A DNA stretch of 64,000 nt from Litoreibacter arenae DSM 19593 (GTDB taxonomy: Bacteria > Pseudomonadota > Alphaproteobacteria > Rhodobacterales > Rhodobacteraceae): assembly GCF_000442275.2 (NCBI RefSeq), contig NZ_KE557314.1, positions 775,085 through 839,084 of the forward strand. Direction: 5' to 3'. The number at the start of each line of letters is the position of its first letter. Positions within the stretch are counted from its first letter, which is position 1. This document shows, piece by piece, positions 38,088 through 46,313 of the stretch. Position numbers and translations under genes: made by a program. Under the pieces are notes generated by a model. That model had not been told where the DNA came from and made no database searches. It saw only the letters and a list, made by a program, of their open reading frames with translations.

Positions 38088-38540
38088 TCAGATCGGCCGC
38101 GCGATCACCATCACGACGATCGCGATCATCAGCACCGTCGGGACTTCGTTCATGATCCGGTAGGTGCGGCCCGTAAGAGTATTCTCTCCCGCCACAAACC
38201 CTTTCTGCCGAGCACCGAGCCATTCGTGGAACGCTGTCATTCCCAACACCGCACCGGCCTTGATCCAGGGCCAGCCCTCAGACCAAACGACTATCCCGGG
38301 GGTGAATACCAATAACAGCCCGAAAATCCATGTGCTGATCATTGCGGGTTGCATAATCAGCTTGAACAGCTTGCGTTCCATCATCTGAAAAAGCGCATCT
38401 GTTTCGGAACCAGTCGTCACCTTTTCTGTGTGGTGGACGAACAACCTTGGCAAATAGAACAATCCTGCCATCCATGCGATAACCGAGATCACATGCAGGC
38501 TTTTTGTCCATGGGTAAATTTCTGCCAGAAAATCTGTCAT
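38088..38540 (-). CDS. hemJ: protoporphyrinogen oxidase HemJ
   Basis: A 150-residue membrane protein converting protoporphyrinogen IX to protoporphyrin IX, the penultimate step of heme synthesis. Four hydrophobic segments are visible; the conserved His lies in KSLHVISVIAWMAGLFYLPRLFVHH, residues 13-37, and K-x-G-A-V-L-G-M-T-A-F-H near the third segment. HemJ is the PPO used by most alphaproteobacteria. Its start codon marks the left edge of the oriC candidate. hemE, often next to alphaproteobacterial origins, is not present here. Confidence 0.93.
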   Translation of the reverse strand: MTDFLAEIYPWTKSLHVISVIAWMAGLFYLPRLFVHHTEKVTTGSETDALFQMMERKLFKLIMQPAMISTWIFGLLLVFTPGIVVWSEGWPWIKAGAVLGMTAFHEWLGARQKGFVAGENTLTGRTYRIMNEVPTVLMIAIVVMVIARPI

Positions 38541-38935
38541 GCGCGCCTCGCTCTCGGCCTTCCTTCTTAAATAAATAAAGAAGAAAGAAAAGATGATGTT
38601 GTTAGTAGGTACAGTGGATAGTGTGGATCAAATACTTGTCCACTGACGAAGAAATCAGCGGGGACAGTTTTGCCCAAGAATTTTAGAATGTCATATTACC
38701 TATTGAAATCAAATATCTAAGATGTTTTCAGTTGGTGGAGAATCTGTGGACAAACACTGAGCGGAATTGCCTTCAGTCGCATTACCAACACCGGTGAATC
38801 CCGCACTCCACACGGGAGAACCACGCGAACGGAATCTTTGCAATGTGGGTAAGATCGGCTCCTACGCCAAACGCGGTGGATAACCGGTCCGATGCGCAAT
38901 ATATATCCTTCAGCTTACCCTCAGAGTTATCCACA
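38541..38935. other. probable chromosomal replication origin oriC
   Basis: A 395-base non-coding stretch between divergent hemJ and maf. DnaA-box-like 9-mers (consensus TTATCCACA, either strand) are at 38622-38630 (TGTGGATCA), 38636-38644 (TTGTCCACT), 38745-38753 (TGTGGACAA), 38875-38883 (GGTGGATAA) and 38927-38935 (exact). AT-rich blocks lie at 38565-38600 and 38677-38730. Three GANTC sites (38740, 38796, 38832) could be CcrM-methylated. IHF-like matches are at 38626-38638 and 38707-38719. Leading-strand gene orientation switches here, and parAB with two parS sites lies within 7.5 kb. Confidence 0.82.
38927..38935 (+). promoter_or_regulatory. perfect DnaA box ending in the maf start codon
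   Basis: TTATCCACA matches the DnaA-box consensus exactly. Its last base is the A of the maf ATG at 38935. There is no Shine-Dalgarno sequence upstream of that ATG, so DnaA binding and maf expression may share this site, or maf may be translated from a leaderless or weakly initiated message. Confidence 0.8.
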
Positions 38936-39534
38936 TGACACGCCCCATAATCCTTGCCTCAGGTTCGGCTATTCGGCAAACGATGCTGCGTCAGGCGGGC
39001 GTTAACTTTACCTCGACAGTCGCCCGCATTGATGAAGATAGCATTAAAGCCTCTCTTTTGGGTGAAAATGCCAACCCGCGCGACATCGCAGATACGTTGG
39101 CCGAATTCAAAGCCCGCCGCGTTGCCGGAAAAAAACCGCAAGCGCTGGTAATCGGATGCGATCAGGTGCTGGAATTCGAGCGCGAGATCCTGTCGAAACC
39201 GACCTCGCCGGAAGACGCCGCCGCGCAGATCAAGCGGATGTCAGGCAAACAGCACAAACTTCTATCCGCGGCGGTCATCTACGAAGACGCCAAGCCGGTC
39301 TGGCGCACTGTTGGTCAAGTGCGGTTGACGATGCGCAGTCTTAGCCCGGATTACGTCTACAGCTATGTCGAACGCAATTGGGACGACATTCAGCATTGCG
39401 TTGGCGGCTATCAACTGGAGGCCGAAGGCGCGCGGCTTTTTGCCCGCGTGGATGGCGACTACTTTACCGTGCTGGGCCTGCCGCTACTTGAGGTGCTAGG
39501 CTATCTTACAATGTCAGGAGCAATAGACGGATGA
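38935..39534 (+). CDS. maf: Maf-family nucleoside triphosphate pyrophosphatase
   Basis: A 199-residue house-cleaning pyrophosphatase for non-canonical or modified nucleotides. The N-terminal motif reads [12 protein letters not shown] where the Maf consensus is S-x-S-P-R-R; the catalytic Asp region VIGCDQVL and KPTSPEDA are present, and Arg in SAIR is kept. It is the first gene rightward of oriC. ATG 38935 overlaps a DnaA box, with no clear ribosome site. Its stop overlaps the aroE ATG in an ATGA, starting the maf-aroE-coaE-dnaQ operon. Confidence 0.9.
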   Translation: MTRPIILASGSAIRQTMLRQAGVNFTSTVARIDEDSIKASLLGENANPRDIADTLAEFKARRVAGKKPQALVIGCDQVLEFEREILSKPTSPEDAAAQIKRMSGKQHKLLSAAVIYEDAKPVWRTVGQVRLTMRSLSPDYVYSYVERNWDDIQHCVGGYQLEAEGARLFARVDGDYFTVLGLPLLEVLGYLTMSGAIDG

Positions 39535-40364
39535 CCAACGACAAGATCCCGCTGGCTGGGGTGATTGGACAACCGATCACGCAAAGCAAGTCTCCGGTTG
39601 TGCATGCGCACTGGCTCAGACGCTACGGCATCCGAGGCCATTACATTCCGATGGACGTGTCCAGCGTGGACCTGCCACATGTCTTGAACAACCTGCCAAG
39701 GATGGGGTTTCGCGGTGTGAACATCACGATCCCGCACAAGGAAAGCGTGCTGGATATTGCGGATGTCATCTCCGACCGCGCGGCTTTGATCGGTGCTGCG
39801 AATACGTTGACGTTTCAAAGCGACGGAAAACTGCACGCCGACAATACCGACGGCTTGGGGTTTATCGCGAACCTCAAACAAGAAGCGCCGGGTTGGAACC
39901 CACAGGCTGGTCCGGCCCTTGTGCTGGGTGCAGGTGGGGCGTCCCGCGCTGTCGTGGCGGCATTGCTCCATGAACGGGTGCCGGAGATTATACTGACGAA
40001 CCGCACCAGAGCGCGTGCGGATGCCCTAAAGGCCCATTTTGGCGGCAAGATCAAAGTGGTAGATTGGACGCAGGCCGCAAGCCATCTGGATGAAACGGCA
40101 ACTTTGGTGAATACCACCGCATTGGGTATGACCGGCAAGGAGGAGCTGAAGCTCAACCTTGGTCGTCTGACGTCCGACACTCTGGTAACGGATATCGTCT
40201 ACAACCCGCTGACCACACCGCTATTGGCGCAGGCCGAAGCGCGCGGCTGCCAGACCGTGGACGGGTTGGGAATGTTGCTTCATCAGGCCGTGCCCGGATT
40301 CGAGCGCTGGTTTGGCCGCGCCCCGGAAGTTGACGCAGAACTGCGTAACGCTGTCCTGAGATGA
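39531..40364 (+). CDS. aroE: shikimate dehydrogenase (NADP)
   Basis: A 277-residue enzyme reducing 3-dehydroshikimate to shikimate in aromatic amino acid synthesis. It starts with [16 protein letters not shown], has NITIPHKE (Lys catalytic), NTDGLGF and the nucleotide motif [10 protein letters not shown], and the late [18 protein letters not shown]. The motifs are complete. It overlaps maf and coaE by four bases each (ATGA), so translation is coupled along the operon. Confidence 0.96.
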   Translation: MTNDKIPLAGVIGQPITQSKSPVVHAHWLRRYGIRGHYIPMDVSSVDLPHVLNNLPRMGFRGVNITIPHKESVLDIADVISDRAALIGAANTLTFQSDGKLHADNTDGLGFIANLKQEAPGWNPQAGPALVLGAGGASRAVVAALLHERVPEIILTNRTRARADALKAHFGGKIKVVDWTQAASHLDETATLVNTTALGMTGKEELKLNLGRLTSDTLVTDIVYNPLTTPLLAQAEARGCQTVDGLGMLLHQAVPGFERWFGRAPEVDAELRNAVLR

Positions 40365-40960
40365 GCGGCGGCCCGTTTATTCTAGGCCTGACCGGATCTA
40401 TCGGCATGGGAAAATCGACGACCGCGCAGATGTTCCGCGATCTGGGCGTTCCGGTATGGGATGCAGATCAGGCGGTAGCGGATCTCTACGGCAAGGGCGG
40501 CTTGGCGATTTCAGGACTCGCGGACATTCATAAGGATTTCGTCAAAGATGATGTGGCGGACCGAAGCGCGATGAAAAAGGCGATTGCTGCTGATCCGAGT
40601 ATTCTAAAGAAGATCGAGACGCTCGTGCATCCGCTTGTTCGCGCCAGCCGGGAGGCATTTCTTGCGGAGCATGCTGACGACGATCTGGTCGTTCTGGACA
40701 TCCCGCTGCTCTATGAGACGAACGCGCAGGACCAGATGGACGCGGTTCTGGTCGTCTCTGCTCCCTCGGATGTGCAGCGCGCCCGCGTTCTGGAACGCGG
40801 CACCATGACACCGGAGATGTTCGAGGCGATCCTGGCCAAACAATTGCCAGACGCCGAGAAGCGCAAGCGTGCCGACTATGTTATCGAAACCTTGACCCTT
40901 GAAGGCACCAAGGCGGACGTGACATCCTTGGTTGAAGATTTGAGGGCCCGACATGCGTGA
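40361..40960 (+). CDS. coaE: dephospho-CoA kinase
   Basis: A 199-residue kinase catalysing the last step of coenzyme A synthesis. The P-loop GLTGSIGMGKSTT is near the N-terminus, followed by the conserved D in WDADQAV, HPLVRASRE and the LDIPLLYE motif. Length is normal. It overlaps aroE by four bases and dnaQ by eight. Confidence 0.96.
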   Translation: MSGGPFILGLTGSIGMGKSTTAQMFRDLGVPVWDADQAVADLYGKGGLAISGLADIHKDFVKDDVADRSAMKKAIAADPSILKKIETLVHPLVRASREAFLAEHADDDLVVLDIPLLYETNAQDQMDAVLVVSAPSDVQRARVLERGTMTPEMFEAILAKQLPDAEKRKRADYVIETLTLEGTKADVTSLVEDLRARHA

Positions 40961-41645
40961 AATCGTTCTGGATACTGAGACCACCGGATTTGAACCCGGC
41001 GAGGGCGACCGGATCGTCGAAATCGGCGCGGTGGAGCTGTATAACCACATGCCGACGGGCAAGGTGTATCACCAATATATAAACCCCGAACGCTCCATGC
41101 CGCAGGGCGCGTTCGAGGTGCATGGGTTAGGCGACGAGTTCCTGCGCGATAAACCTGTGTTCAAGAAGGTCGGTCAGGCGTTTCTGGATTTTGTCGGTGA
41201 CGCCAAGCTGGTGATCCACAATGCCGCTTTTGACATGAAGTTTCTCAACGCGGAACTTGGGTGGGGTGGCTTCCGTTTGCTGCCCGACGATCAGGCTTTG
41301 GATACGCTGGCGATTGCCCGCAAGAAATTCCCCGGCTCGCCCGCGTCTCTGGATGCGTTGTGCCGCCGGTTCGGCATCGACAACTCGGCCCGTGAAAAGC
41401 ATGGGGCGCTGCTCGACAGCGAAATACTTGCAGAGGTGTATCTGGAGCTGATCGGCGGGCGTCAGCCGGACTTGGTCCTGTCCGCTTCCAGCGGGTCAGG
41501 CGCTTCGGGTCAGGCCGTTGAAGCATGGCGTCCGATGCCGCGGCCGGAGCCGCTACCCCCGCGCATCACCGAGGAAGAACGCGCCGCCCATCAAGCCTTT
41601 GTAGACAAGTTGGGCGACGCTGCTTTGTGGAAAGCGCAGGCTTAA
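40953..41645 (+). CDS. dnaQ: DNA polymerase III epsilon subunit (3'-5' exonuclease)
   Basis: A 230-residue proofreading exonuclease. Exo I is DTETTGFEP, Exo II is VIHNAAFDMKFLN, and Exo III with the late His is KHGALLDSEILAEVY, the DEDDh set. The C-terminal tail, about residues 185-230, should carry the alpha-subunit-binding part. It overlaps coaE and its stop codon shares bases 41642-41645 with the stop of converging secB. Confidence 0.95.
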   Translation: MREIVLDTETTGFEPGEGDRIVEIGAVELYNHMPTGKVYHQYINPERSMPQGAFEVHGLGDEFLRDKPVFKKVGQAFLDFVGDAKLVIHNAAFDMKFLNAELGWGGFRLLPDDQALDTLAIARKKFPGSPASLDALCRRFGIDNSAREKHGALLDSEILAEVYLELIGGRQPDLVLSASSGSGASGQAVEAWRPMPRPEPLPPRITEEERAAHQAFVDKLGDAALWKAQA

Positions 41646-42142
41646 GCGTCTGCGGTTTTTGCTGCGGCCTCTGCCTGAGCGCGACGGGCCAGCTCGTTGC
41701 GATAAAGCGCAAGGAAATCAATGGTTTCCAAGTTCAGCGGCGGGAAGCCACCGTCGCGGGTCACGTCCGACACGATGCGGCGCAGAAACGGGAACAGCAT
41801 GCGCGGGCATTCGATCATCAGGAACGGGTGAAGCTGCTCATCCGGCACGTTCTCGATATGGAAGATGCCGGTGTATTCCAGCTCCATCAAAAAGATCGGC
41901 TTGCCTTCGCCGGTGGTCTTCGCGGTCACTTCCAGTTTGGTGGTAACCTCGAACTGGTTCTCTTCGCCGCGCTTCTTCGCGTCGAGGTTTACCTGAACCT
42001 GAATGTCAGGCGTCTGGTCGCCTTCGCCAAGACCCTTTTGGGCGGCGATGTTCTCGAAGGACATATCCTTGATGAACTGCGCCAGAACTTGCATGCGGGG
42101 GGGTGTTGGGGCGGCGGATGCCGCGCCGTTTTCTTCGGCCAT
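41642..42142 (-). CDS. secB: protein-export chaperone SecB
   Basis: A 166-residue tetrameric chaperone that keeps preproteins unfolded for SecA. QVLAQFIKDMSFENIAAQKG is seen at residues 18-37 and EYTGIFHIENVPDEQLHPFLMIECPRMLFPF further on, with LLFPFLRR-like PRMLFPFLRRIVSDVTRDGGFPPLNLE; all are typical. AAGGAG precedes the ATG. It converges on dnaQ and lies downstream of fxsA in the same direction. Confidence 0.95.
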   Translation of the reverse strand: MAEENGAASAAPTPPRMQVLAQFIKDMSFENIAAQKGLGEGDQTPDIQVQVNLDAKKRGEENQFEVTTKLEVTAKTTGEGKPIFLMELEYTGIFHIENVPDEQLHPFLMIECPRMLFPFLRRIVSDVTRDGGFPPLNLETIDFLALYRNELARRAQAEAAAKTADA

Positions 42143-42211
42143 CGGTGACGTCTCCTTAAAGCGAGAAATTAAGCTGGGGTTTGCTTAGCAGGTCACCACG
42201 CCCGCCTCAAC

Positions 42212-42700
42212 TCAATGCCGCGTCCAACCGGACGGCGGTTCATGCGTCGGGCGCGGGGCATCGTCGTCCAGTTCCGAAAACTCACCGTCGATGATGTCCT
42301 GCCCCTGAGGCGGCCGCGGCTCCTGACGGTAGCTGGTTTTCACGAAGCTTTGGACTTTCACCTTGCTGCGAATCCACTTGAACAAGCCAAGCCGGACCGG
42401 CGGAACCAACAGCGCGAAACCGACCGCGTCGGTGAAAAAACCCGGGGTCAGCAGCAGCAAACCGGACGCGAGGATCATCGCGCCATGGGCCAGCGACTCG
42501 GTCGGGTCCTGAAACTCTTGCAGATTGGAGCGAATCTGCGAAAGCGCCATGATACCCTGTGCCCGCACAAGAACCGTGCCAAGGATCGCGGTCAGGATGA
42601 CAATTGCCAAAGTGGGCCAGAGCCCAAGCCAGCCGCCGACCTGTATGAACAACGCGATCTCGACAATCGGGATCGTCACGAAGAGTAAAAATAGCCACAT
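42212..42700 (-). CDS. fxsA: FxsA family membrane protein
   Basis: A 162-residue inner-membrane protein. MWLFLLFVTIPIVEIALFIQVG (residues 1-22) forms the first of about three hydrophobic segments; the FxsA pattern WPTLAIVILTAILGTVLVRAQG and the LLLLTPGFFTDAVGFALLVPP stretch follow. The C-terminal 45 residues are polar. In E. coli FxsA modulates phage F exclusion; its cell role is unknown. I use ATG 42700, since the longer frame is not FxsA-like. It diverges from the Tim44-domain gene. Confidence 0.88.
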   Translation of the reverse strand: MWLFLLFVTIPIVEIALFIQVGGWLGLWPTLAIVILTAILGTVLVRAQGIMALSQIRSNLQEFQDPTESLAHGAMILASGLLLLTPGFFTDAVGFALLVPPVRLGLFKWIRSKVKVQSFVKTSYRQEPRPPQGQDIIDGEFSELDDDAPRPTHEPPSGWTRH

Positions 42701-42818
42701 GGCGAAAGCCTGTTTCCTGTGTATCGGGTTAGGTGGACTTGTGCCCCCCTTGCACCTACATAAGAGGCTGAGTTCCAAATTGCCAACTTCCGGCACATAG
42801 AGGCGTGTAGAGCACGAT

Positions 42819-43475
42819 ATGATCGAAATTCTTGTCTTGGCGGGCATCGCCGTCTTTCTCATTCTGAAGCTGAAATCGGTGCTGGGCACGCGGGACGGCT
42901 TCGAGAAGCCGCCATTGCCCATTCCGACCGGCGCAGATCCGGCACAAAAGGCGCGTCAGAAGTTCGAGGTGATCGACGGCGGCGCCGACCGCGACATTAC
43001 CGATCACGTTCCCGAAGACAGCGATGCGGCCAAGGCGCTGGCAGAGATGAAGCGCGTCGATCCGAACTTCAGCGTGACCGAATTCCTCGGCGGTGCGCGT
43101 GGTGCCTACGAGATGATTCTGATGGCTTTCGAACTTGGCGAGATCGACGACATCGCCCCGTTCCTGTCCGGCGACGTGCTGGAGGCGTTCGAGCAGGTGA
43201 TCGAACAGCGCGAGAAGGAAGGCCTGCTGGTTCAGGCAAACTTCGTCGGCGTGCGCGAGTTGACCTTGCTGGATGCGGAATTCGACAGGGACACCAAGGA
43301 AGGCGAGCTGAAAGTCCGTTTTATCGGTGAGTTGACTTCCGTGGTGCGCGACTCTGCTGGCGACATCGTCGAAGGCGATCCCAACGCGATCAAGCGGGTC
43401 AAGGACGTCTGGACGTTCGCCCGTATCATGGACAGCGACGATCCCAACTGGCAACTGGTCGCTACTGGGGAATGA
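42819..43475 (+). CDS. Tim44-domain protein (TimA-like)
   Basis: A 218-residue protein with one N-terminal membrane segment (residues 2-18), a charged linker, and a Tim44/MBA1-like domain over about 75-218 (LGGARGAYEMILMAFELGEIDDIAPFLS ... WTFARIMDSDDPNWQLVATGE). Bacterial Tim44-domain proteins sit at the inner membrane and are thought to relate to protein transport or lipid-associated assembly. The last four bases overlap the mltA start, and secB is close by, a setting that recurs in alphaproteobacteria. Confidence 0.85.
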   Translation: MIEILVLAGIAVFLILKLKSVLGTRDGFEKPPLPIPTGADPAQKARQKFEVIDGGADRDITDHVPEDSDAAKALAEMKRVDPNFSVTEFLGGARGAYEMILMAFELGEIDDIAPFLSGDVLEAFEQVIEQREKEGLLVQANFVGVRELTLLDAEFDRDTKEGELKVRFIGELTSVVRDSAGDIVEGDPNAIKRVKDVWTFARIMDSDDPNWQLVATGE

Positions 43476-44509
43476 GGCATGTCCGGTGGGCAGCGGCAGT
43501 TTTCGCGTTGGGGGCGGTCATGACCCTCGACACGGCAGATGCCGCACCCACCTACGAGATCCTGAAATTCGAGGACTTGAATGGTTGGGCGGATGACGAT
43601 CACGAAGCCGCCTTATCGGTCTTTCTGGACACCTGCGCCGACATCAAAGACCCCGAATGGGCCACGCTATGTGCCTTGGCAACCAGCCAACCAAACGCCC
43701 GCACTTTTTTCGAACTGTTTTTCCGGCCGGTTCTGATTAACGGCGATGAACAGGCGCTGTTTACCGGATATTTCGAGCCGGAGCTTCGCGGCTCCCGAAA
43801 TCGCGGCGGGCCATATCAATATCCCCTGCACAGCAAGCCACCAGAGGTGGAGAACGGCACCACTTGGTATTCGCGCCGTGAGATCGAGGAACAAGGCCTG
43901 CTGGAAGGTCGCGGGCTGGAGCTGGTCTGGATCGACGACCCTGTCGAGAAGTTCTTTTTGCAAATCCAAGGCTCCGGCCGCGTCAAGCTGGCCGAAGGCG
44001 GGGCGATGCGGGTCGGCTATGGCGGCAAAAACGGCCACGAATACCGCTCTATCGGGCAAGAGCTGATCCGGCGCGGCATTTACGAGCCGCATCAGGTCTC
44101 GGCTCAGGTCATCCGGCGCTGGGTTCAGCGCAACCCCGTTGAGGGGTCGGAATTGCTGCGGCACAACCCGTCTTACGTTTTCTTCCGCGAAGTCTCGGAA
44201 GTGCCCGCCGATAAGGGGCCGCTTGGGGCTATGAACCGGTCGATCACGCCGATGCGGTCAATCGCGGTGGACCCCGCGTTCACCACCTTGGGTGGGCCTG
44301 TCTGGATAGAGAAAGCCGGTGCGAAGCCGATGAATCGCTTGATGATCGCGCAAGACACGGGCTCTGCCATCAAGGGCGCGCAGCGGGCCGATATTTATTT
44401 CGGGACCGGTAACCAAGCAGGCCGCGCGGCAGGTCGTATTCGGGATCGCGGGCGGCTTGTCACGCTAATGCCGATTCAAACCGCGTACACTCTGGTCCCC
44501 GGCGGATAA
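43472..44509 (+). CDS. mltA: membrane-bound lytic murein transglycosylase A
   Basis: A 345-residue murein hydrolase forming 1,6-anhydromuropeptides. A Sec signal peptide covers residues 1-25 (cleavage likely near ADA). There is no lipobox Cys, so it is probably periplasmic rather than lipid-anchored. The MltA domain has GYFEPELRGS and WIDDPVEKFFLQIQGSGR, and the 3D domain at the end has the Asp pattern of QDTGSAIKGAQRADIYFGTG. It overlaps the Tim44 gene by four bases and precedes smr. Confidence 0.93.
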   Translation: MRHVRWAAAVFALGAVMTLDTADAAPTYEILKFEDLNGWADDDHEAALSVFLDTCADIKDPEWATLCALATSQPNARTFFELFFRPVLINGDEQALFTGYFEPELRGSRNRGGPYQYPLHSKPPEVENGTTWYSRREIEEQGLLEGRGLELVWIDDPVEKFFLQIQGSGRVKLAEGGAMRVGYGGKNGHEYRSIGQELIRRGIYEPHQVSAQVIRRWVQRNPVEGSELLRHNPSYVFFREVSEVPADKGPLGAMNRSITPMRSIAVDPAFTTLGGPVWIEKAGAKPMNRLMIAQDTGSAIKGAQRADIYFGTGNQAGRAAGRIRDRGRLVTLMPIQTAYTLVPGG

Positions 44510-44513
44510 GGCG

Positions 44514-45107
44514 ATGAGACGCCGCAAACGCAGCTTGAACCCAGAAGAGCAAGAGCTTTGGTCAAGGGTAACCGAAACAGCCATCCCCATGCCGATGCGC
44601 GGCAAGTCCGCGCCAAAAGAAAAGACGTCGCGCAAAGCGGTCCCTGATCCGATCTCGCCACGGTCGATCAAGTCCTTCAAACTGGGGGTCAAGGCGGCCC
44701 CGAAGCACGCCAAGCATAGCCTTGCACCGTCGCTCGACGACCATTTCGTTAAAGCTCCTTTGGCGATGGACAAAAAGGCGTTCACCCGCTTGAAGCAAGG
44801 CAAACTCAGCCCCGAGGCGCGGCTGGACCTGCACGGCATGACGCTGGAACAAGCGCATCCGCGATTGAACCGCTTCATTCTGGATGCCCACGCGCAGGGA
44901 AAGCGGCTGGTTCTGGTGATCACCGGCAAGGGAAAAAGCCGTGACGAGGGCGGGCCCATCCCGACGCGATTGGGGGTTCTGCGCCATCAGGTGCCGCAAT
45001 GGTTTCAACAACACCCGCTCAGGCCGCATATTCTTCAGGTCACGCAGGCCAGCCAGAAACATGGCGGCTCAGGGGCGTATTACGTCTACTTGCGGCGCGC
45101 GCGCTAG
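44514..45107 (+). CDS. Smr/MutS2 C-terminal domain protein
   Basis: A 197-residue protein with a basic, disordered N-terminal half and a stand-alone Smr domain at about residues 95-197: LDLHGMTLEQAHPRLNRFI, VITGKGKS and the C-terminal HGGSGAYYVYLRR. Smr domains nick or bind branched DNA or cleave RNA at stalled ribosomes; the role of this group is unsettled. It follows mltA by four bases. Its last 39 bases overlap the 3' end of the converging MFS gene. Confidence 0.9.
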   Translation: MRRRKRSLNPEEQELWSRVTETAIPMPMRGKSAPKEKTSRKAVPDPISPRSIKSFKLGVKAAPKHAKHSLAPSLDDHFVKAPLAMDKKAFTRLKQGKLSPEARLDLHGMTLEQAHPRLNRFILDAHAQGKRLVLVITGKGKSRDEGGPIPTRLGVLRHQVPQWFQQHPLRPHILQVTQASQKHGGSGAYYVYLRRAR

Positions 45108-46313
45108 CAGGGGCCGTGCCCGGCTAAGTGCAATCGTGGCGACGGCTGTTGCAAGCACCATGTATCCGGCGACCCACACCATTTGCCGCGAATAGTCCAC
45201 TCCCATGTCGATAATCAGGCCCGTCAGCCCCGGCCCTATTGCGGAGCCGAATACCATGATTGCGGTTGCCATCGCCTTGATGCTGCCCAGATGGCGGGTG
45301 CCGAAAAACTCGGCCCAAAATGCGGCGGGAAGCGTGGCTTGCATGCCTGAGGTCATGGCAAAGAAAGCGATGCCGATGGCTGCGACAGCTAAGCTGGCGC
45401 TTTGCGAGAAGATCACGAAGCCCACAGCCAAGGGAAGTGTATAGATCGACATCATGCGGCCCGTCCCGAAACGGTCTATGGCGAAGCCGGATGCAATCAT
45501 CGAACAGATCGCCAGCGCGGTATAAACCGGAAACAGCTGAACGAGGTCGAAATGCGTCCAGCCTTTCACCTCGGCCAGATGCACCTGAAGGAAAAAGAAC
45601 GCCGTACCGAATGCCGGCGGCCCGATCAGGACAGGCACCAGCAACCAGAACAGGGACGAGCGCAACACCTGCACCCGTGTCCAATGTTTGCCGCCCATTC
45701 CCGCCACCTGATCTTCGTTGGACGAGGATTGCGGTGTGCGTTCCTGTTTCAACAGCGAGAAAATCAGCGGAGAGATGAGCAACAACGCCCCTGCCGCGAC
45801 AAGCCATGAACTACGCCAGCCAATCACGGCCATCAGGGCTACGAAGAAAATCGGCAACAGCGCCTCGCCGATCGAGAACCCGAAACTCGCTATGGCTAAA
45901 GCCCGCCCCCGCGCGGCGATGAACCAGCGGGCCATTGCGGTACTGGCGACATGGCTCGACATACCTTGACCCATCAGCCGCAACATGAAGATCAGCACGA
46001 CCAGCATGGGAACCGAGGAAACAAACGCCATCGACACACAAGCGGCGGCCAAAGTGACAAGCACCGCCGTTCCCAACACGCGCACGCGGAAATGGTCCGT
46101 TAGAACGCCGGCCCAAACCATCGTCGCCGCAGAGGCAAGCGTGCCGATCATGTAGATGCCGCCCCACGCGGCGTGGGTCAGATCAAACTCCGTACGGATT
46201 TCGCCCGCGAAGATCGACAGAAAGAAGGTTTGCCCGAAGGAGGACGAAAAGGTCAGCAGGAATCCCGCGCTCAACCAACCGAGGTTGGCGCGGATGAATT
46301 TCCACGTCCCCAC
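45069..46313 (-). CDS. MFS transporter
   Basis: A 414-residue major facilitator with about 12 membrane helices. The loop 2-3 motif is seen as GVLTDHFRVRVLG in the N half and GFAIDRFGTGRMMS in the C half. A polar loop of about 25 residues (QERTPQSSSNEDQ...) separates the halves. The order resembles bacterial oxalate/formate or monocarboxylate-like MFS proteins, but no substrate can be stated. Its start codon shares one base with the stop of the lipoprotein hydrolase upstream, implying coupling. Confidence 0.85.
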   Translation of the reverse strand: MGTWKFIRANLGWLSAGFLLTFSSSFGQTFFLSIFAGEIRTEFDLTHAAWGGIYMIGTLASAATMVWAGVLTDHFRVRVLGTAVLVTLAAACVSMAFVSSVPMLVVLIFMLRLMGQGMSSHVASTAMARWFIAARGRALAIASFGFSIGEALLPIFFVALMAVIGWRSSWLVAAGALLLISPLIFSLLKQERTPQSSSNEDQVAGMGGKHWTRVQVLRSSLFWLLVPVLIGPPAFGTAFFFLQVHLAEVKGWTHFDLVQLFPVYTALAICSMIASGFAIDRFGTGRMMSIYTLPLAVGFVIFSQSASLAVAAIGIAFFAMTSGMQATLPAAFWAEFFGTRHLGSIKAMATAIMVFGSAIGPGLTGLIIDMGVDYSRQMVWVAGYMVLATAVATIALSRARPLLARAPQVDVIRP

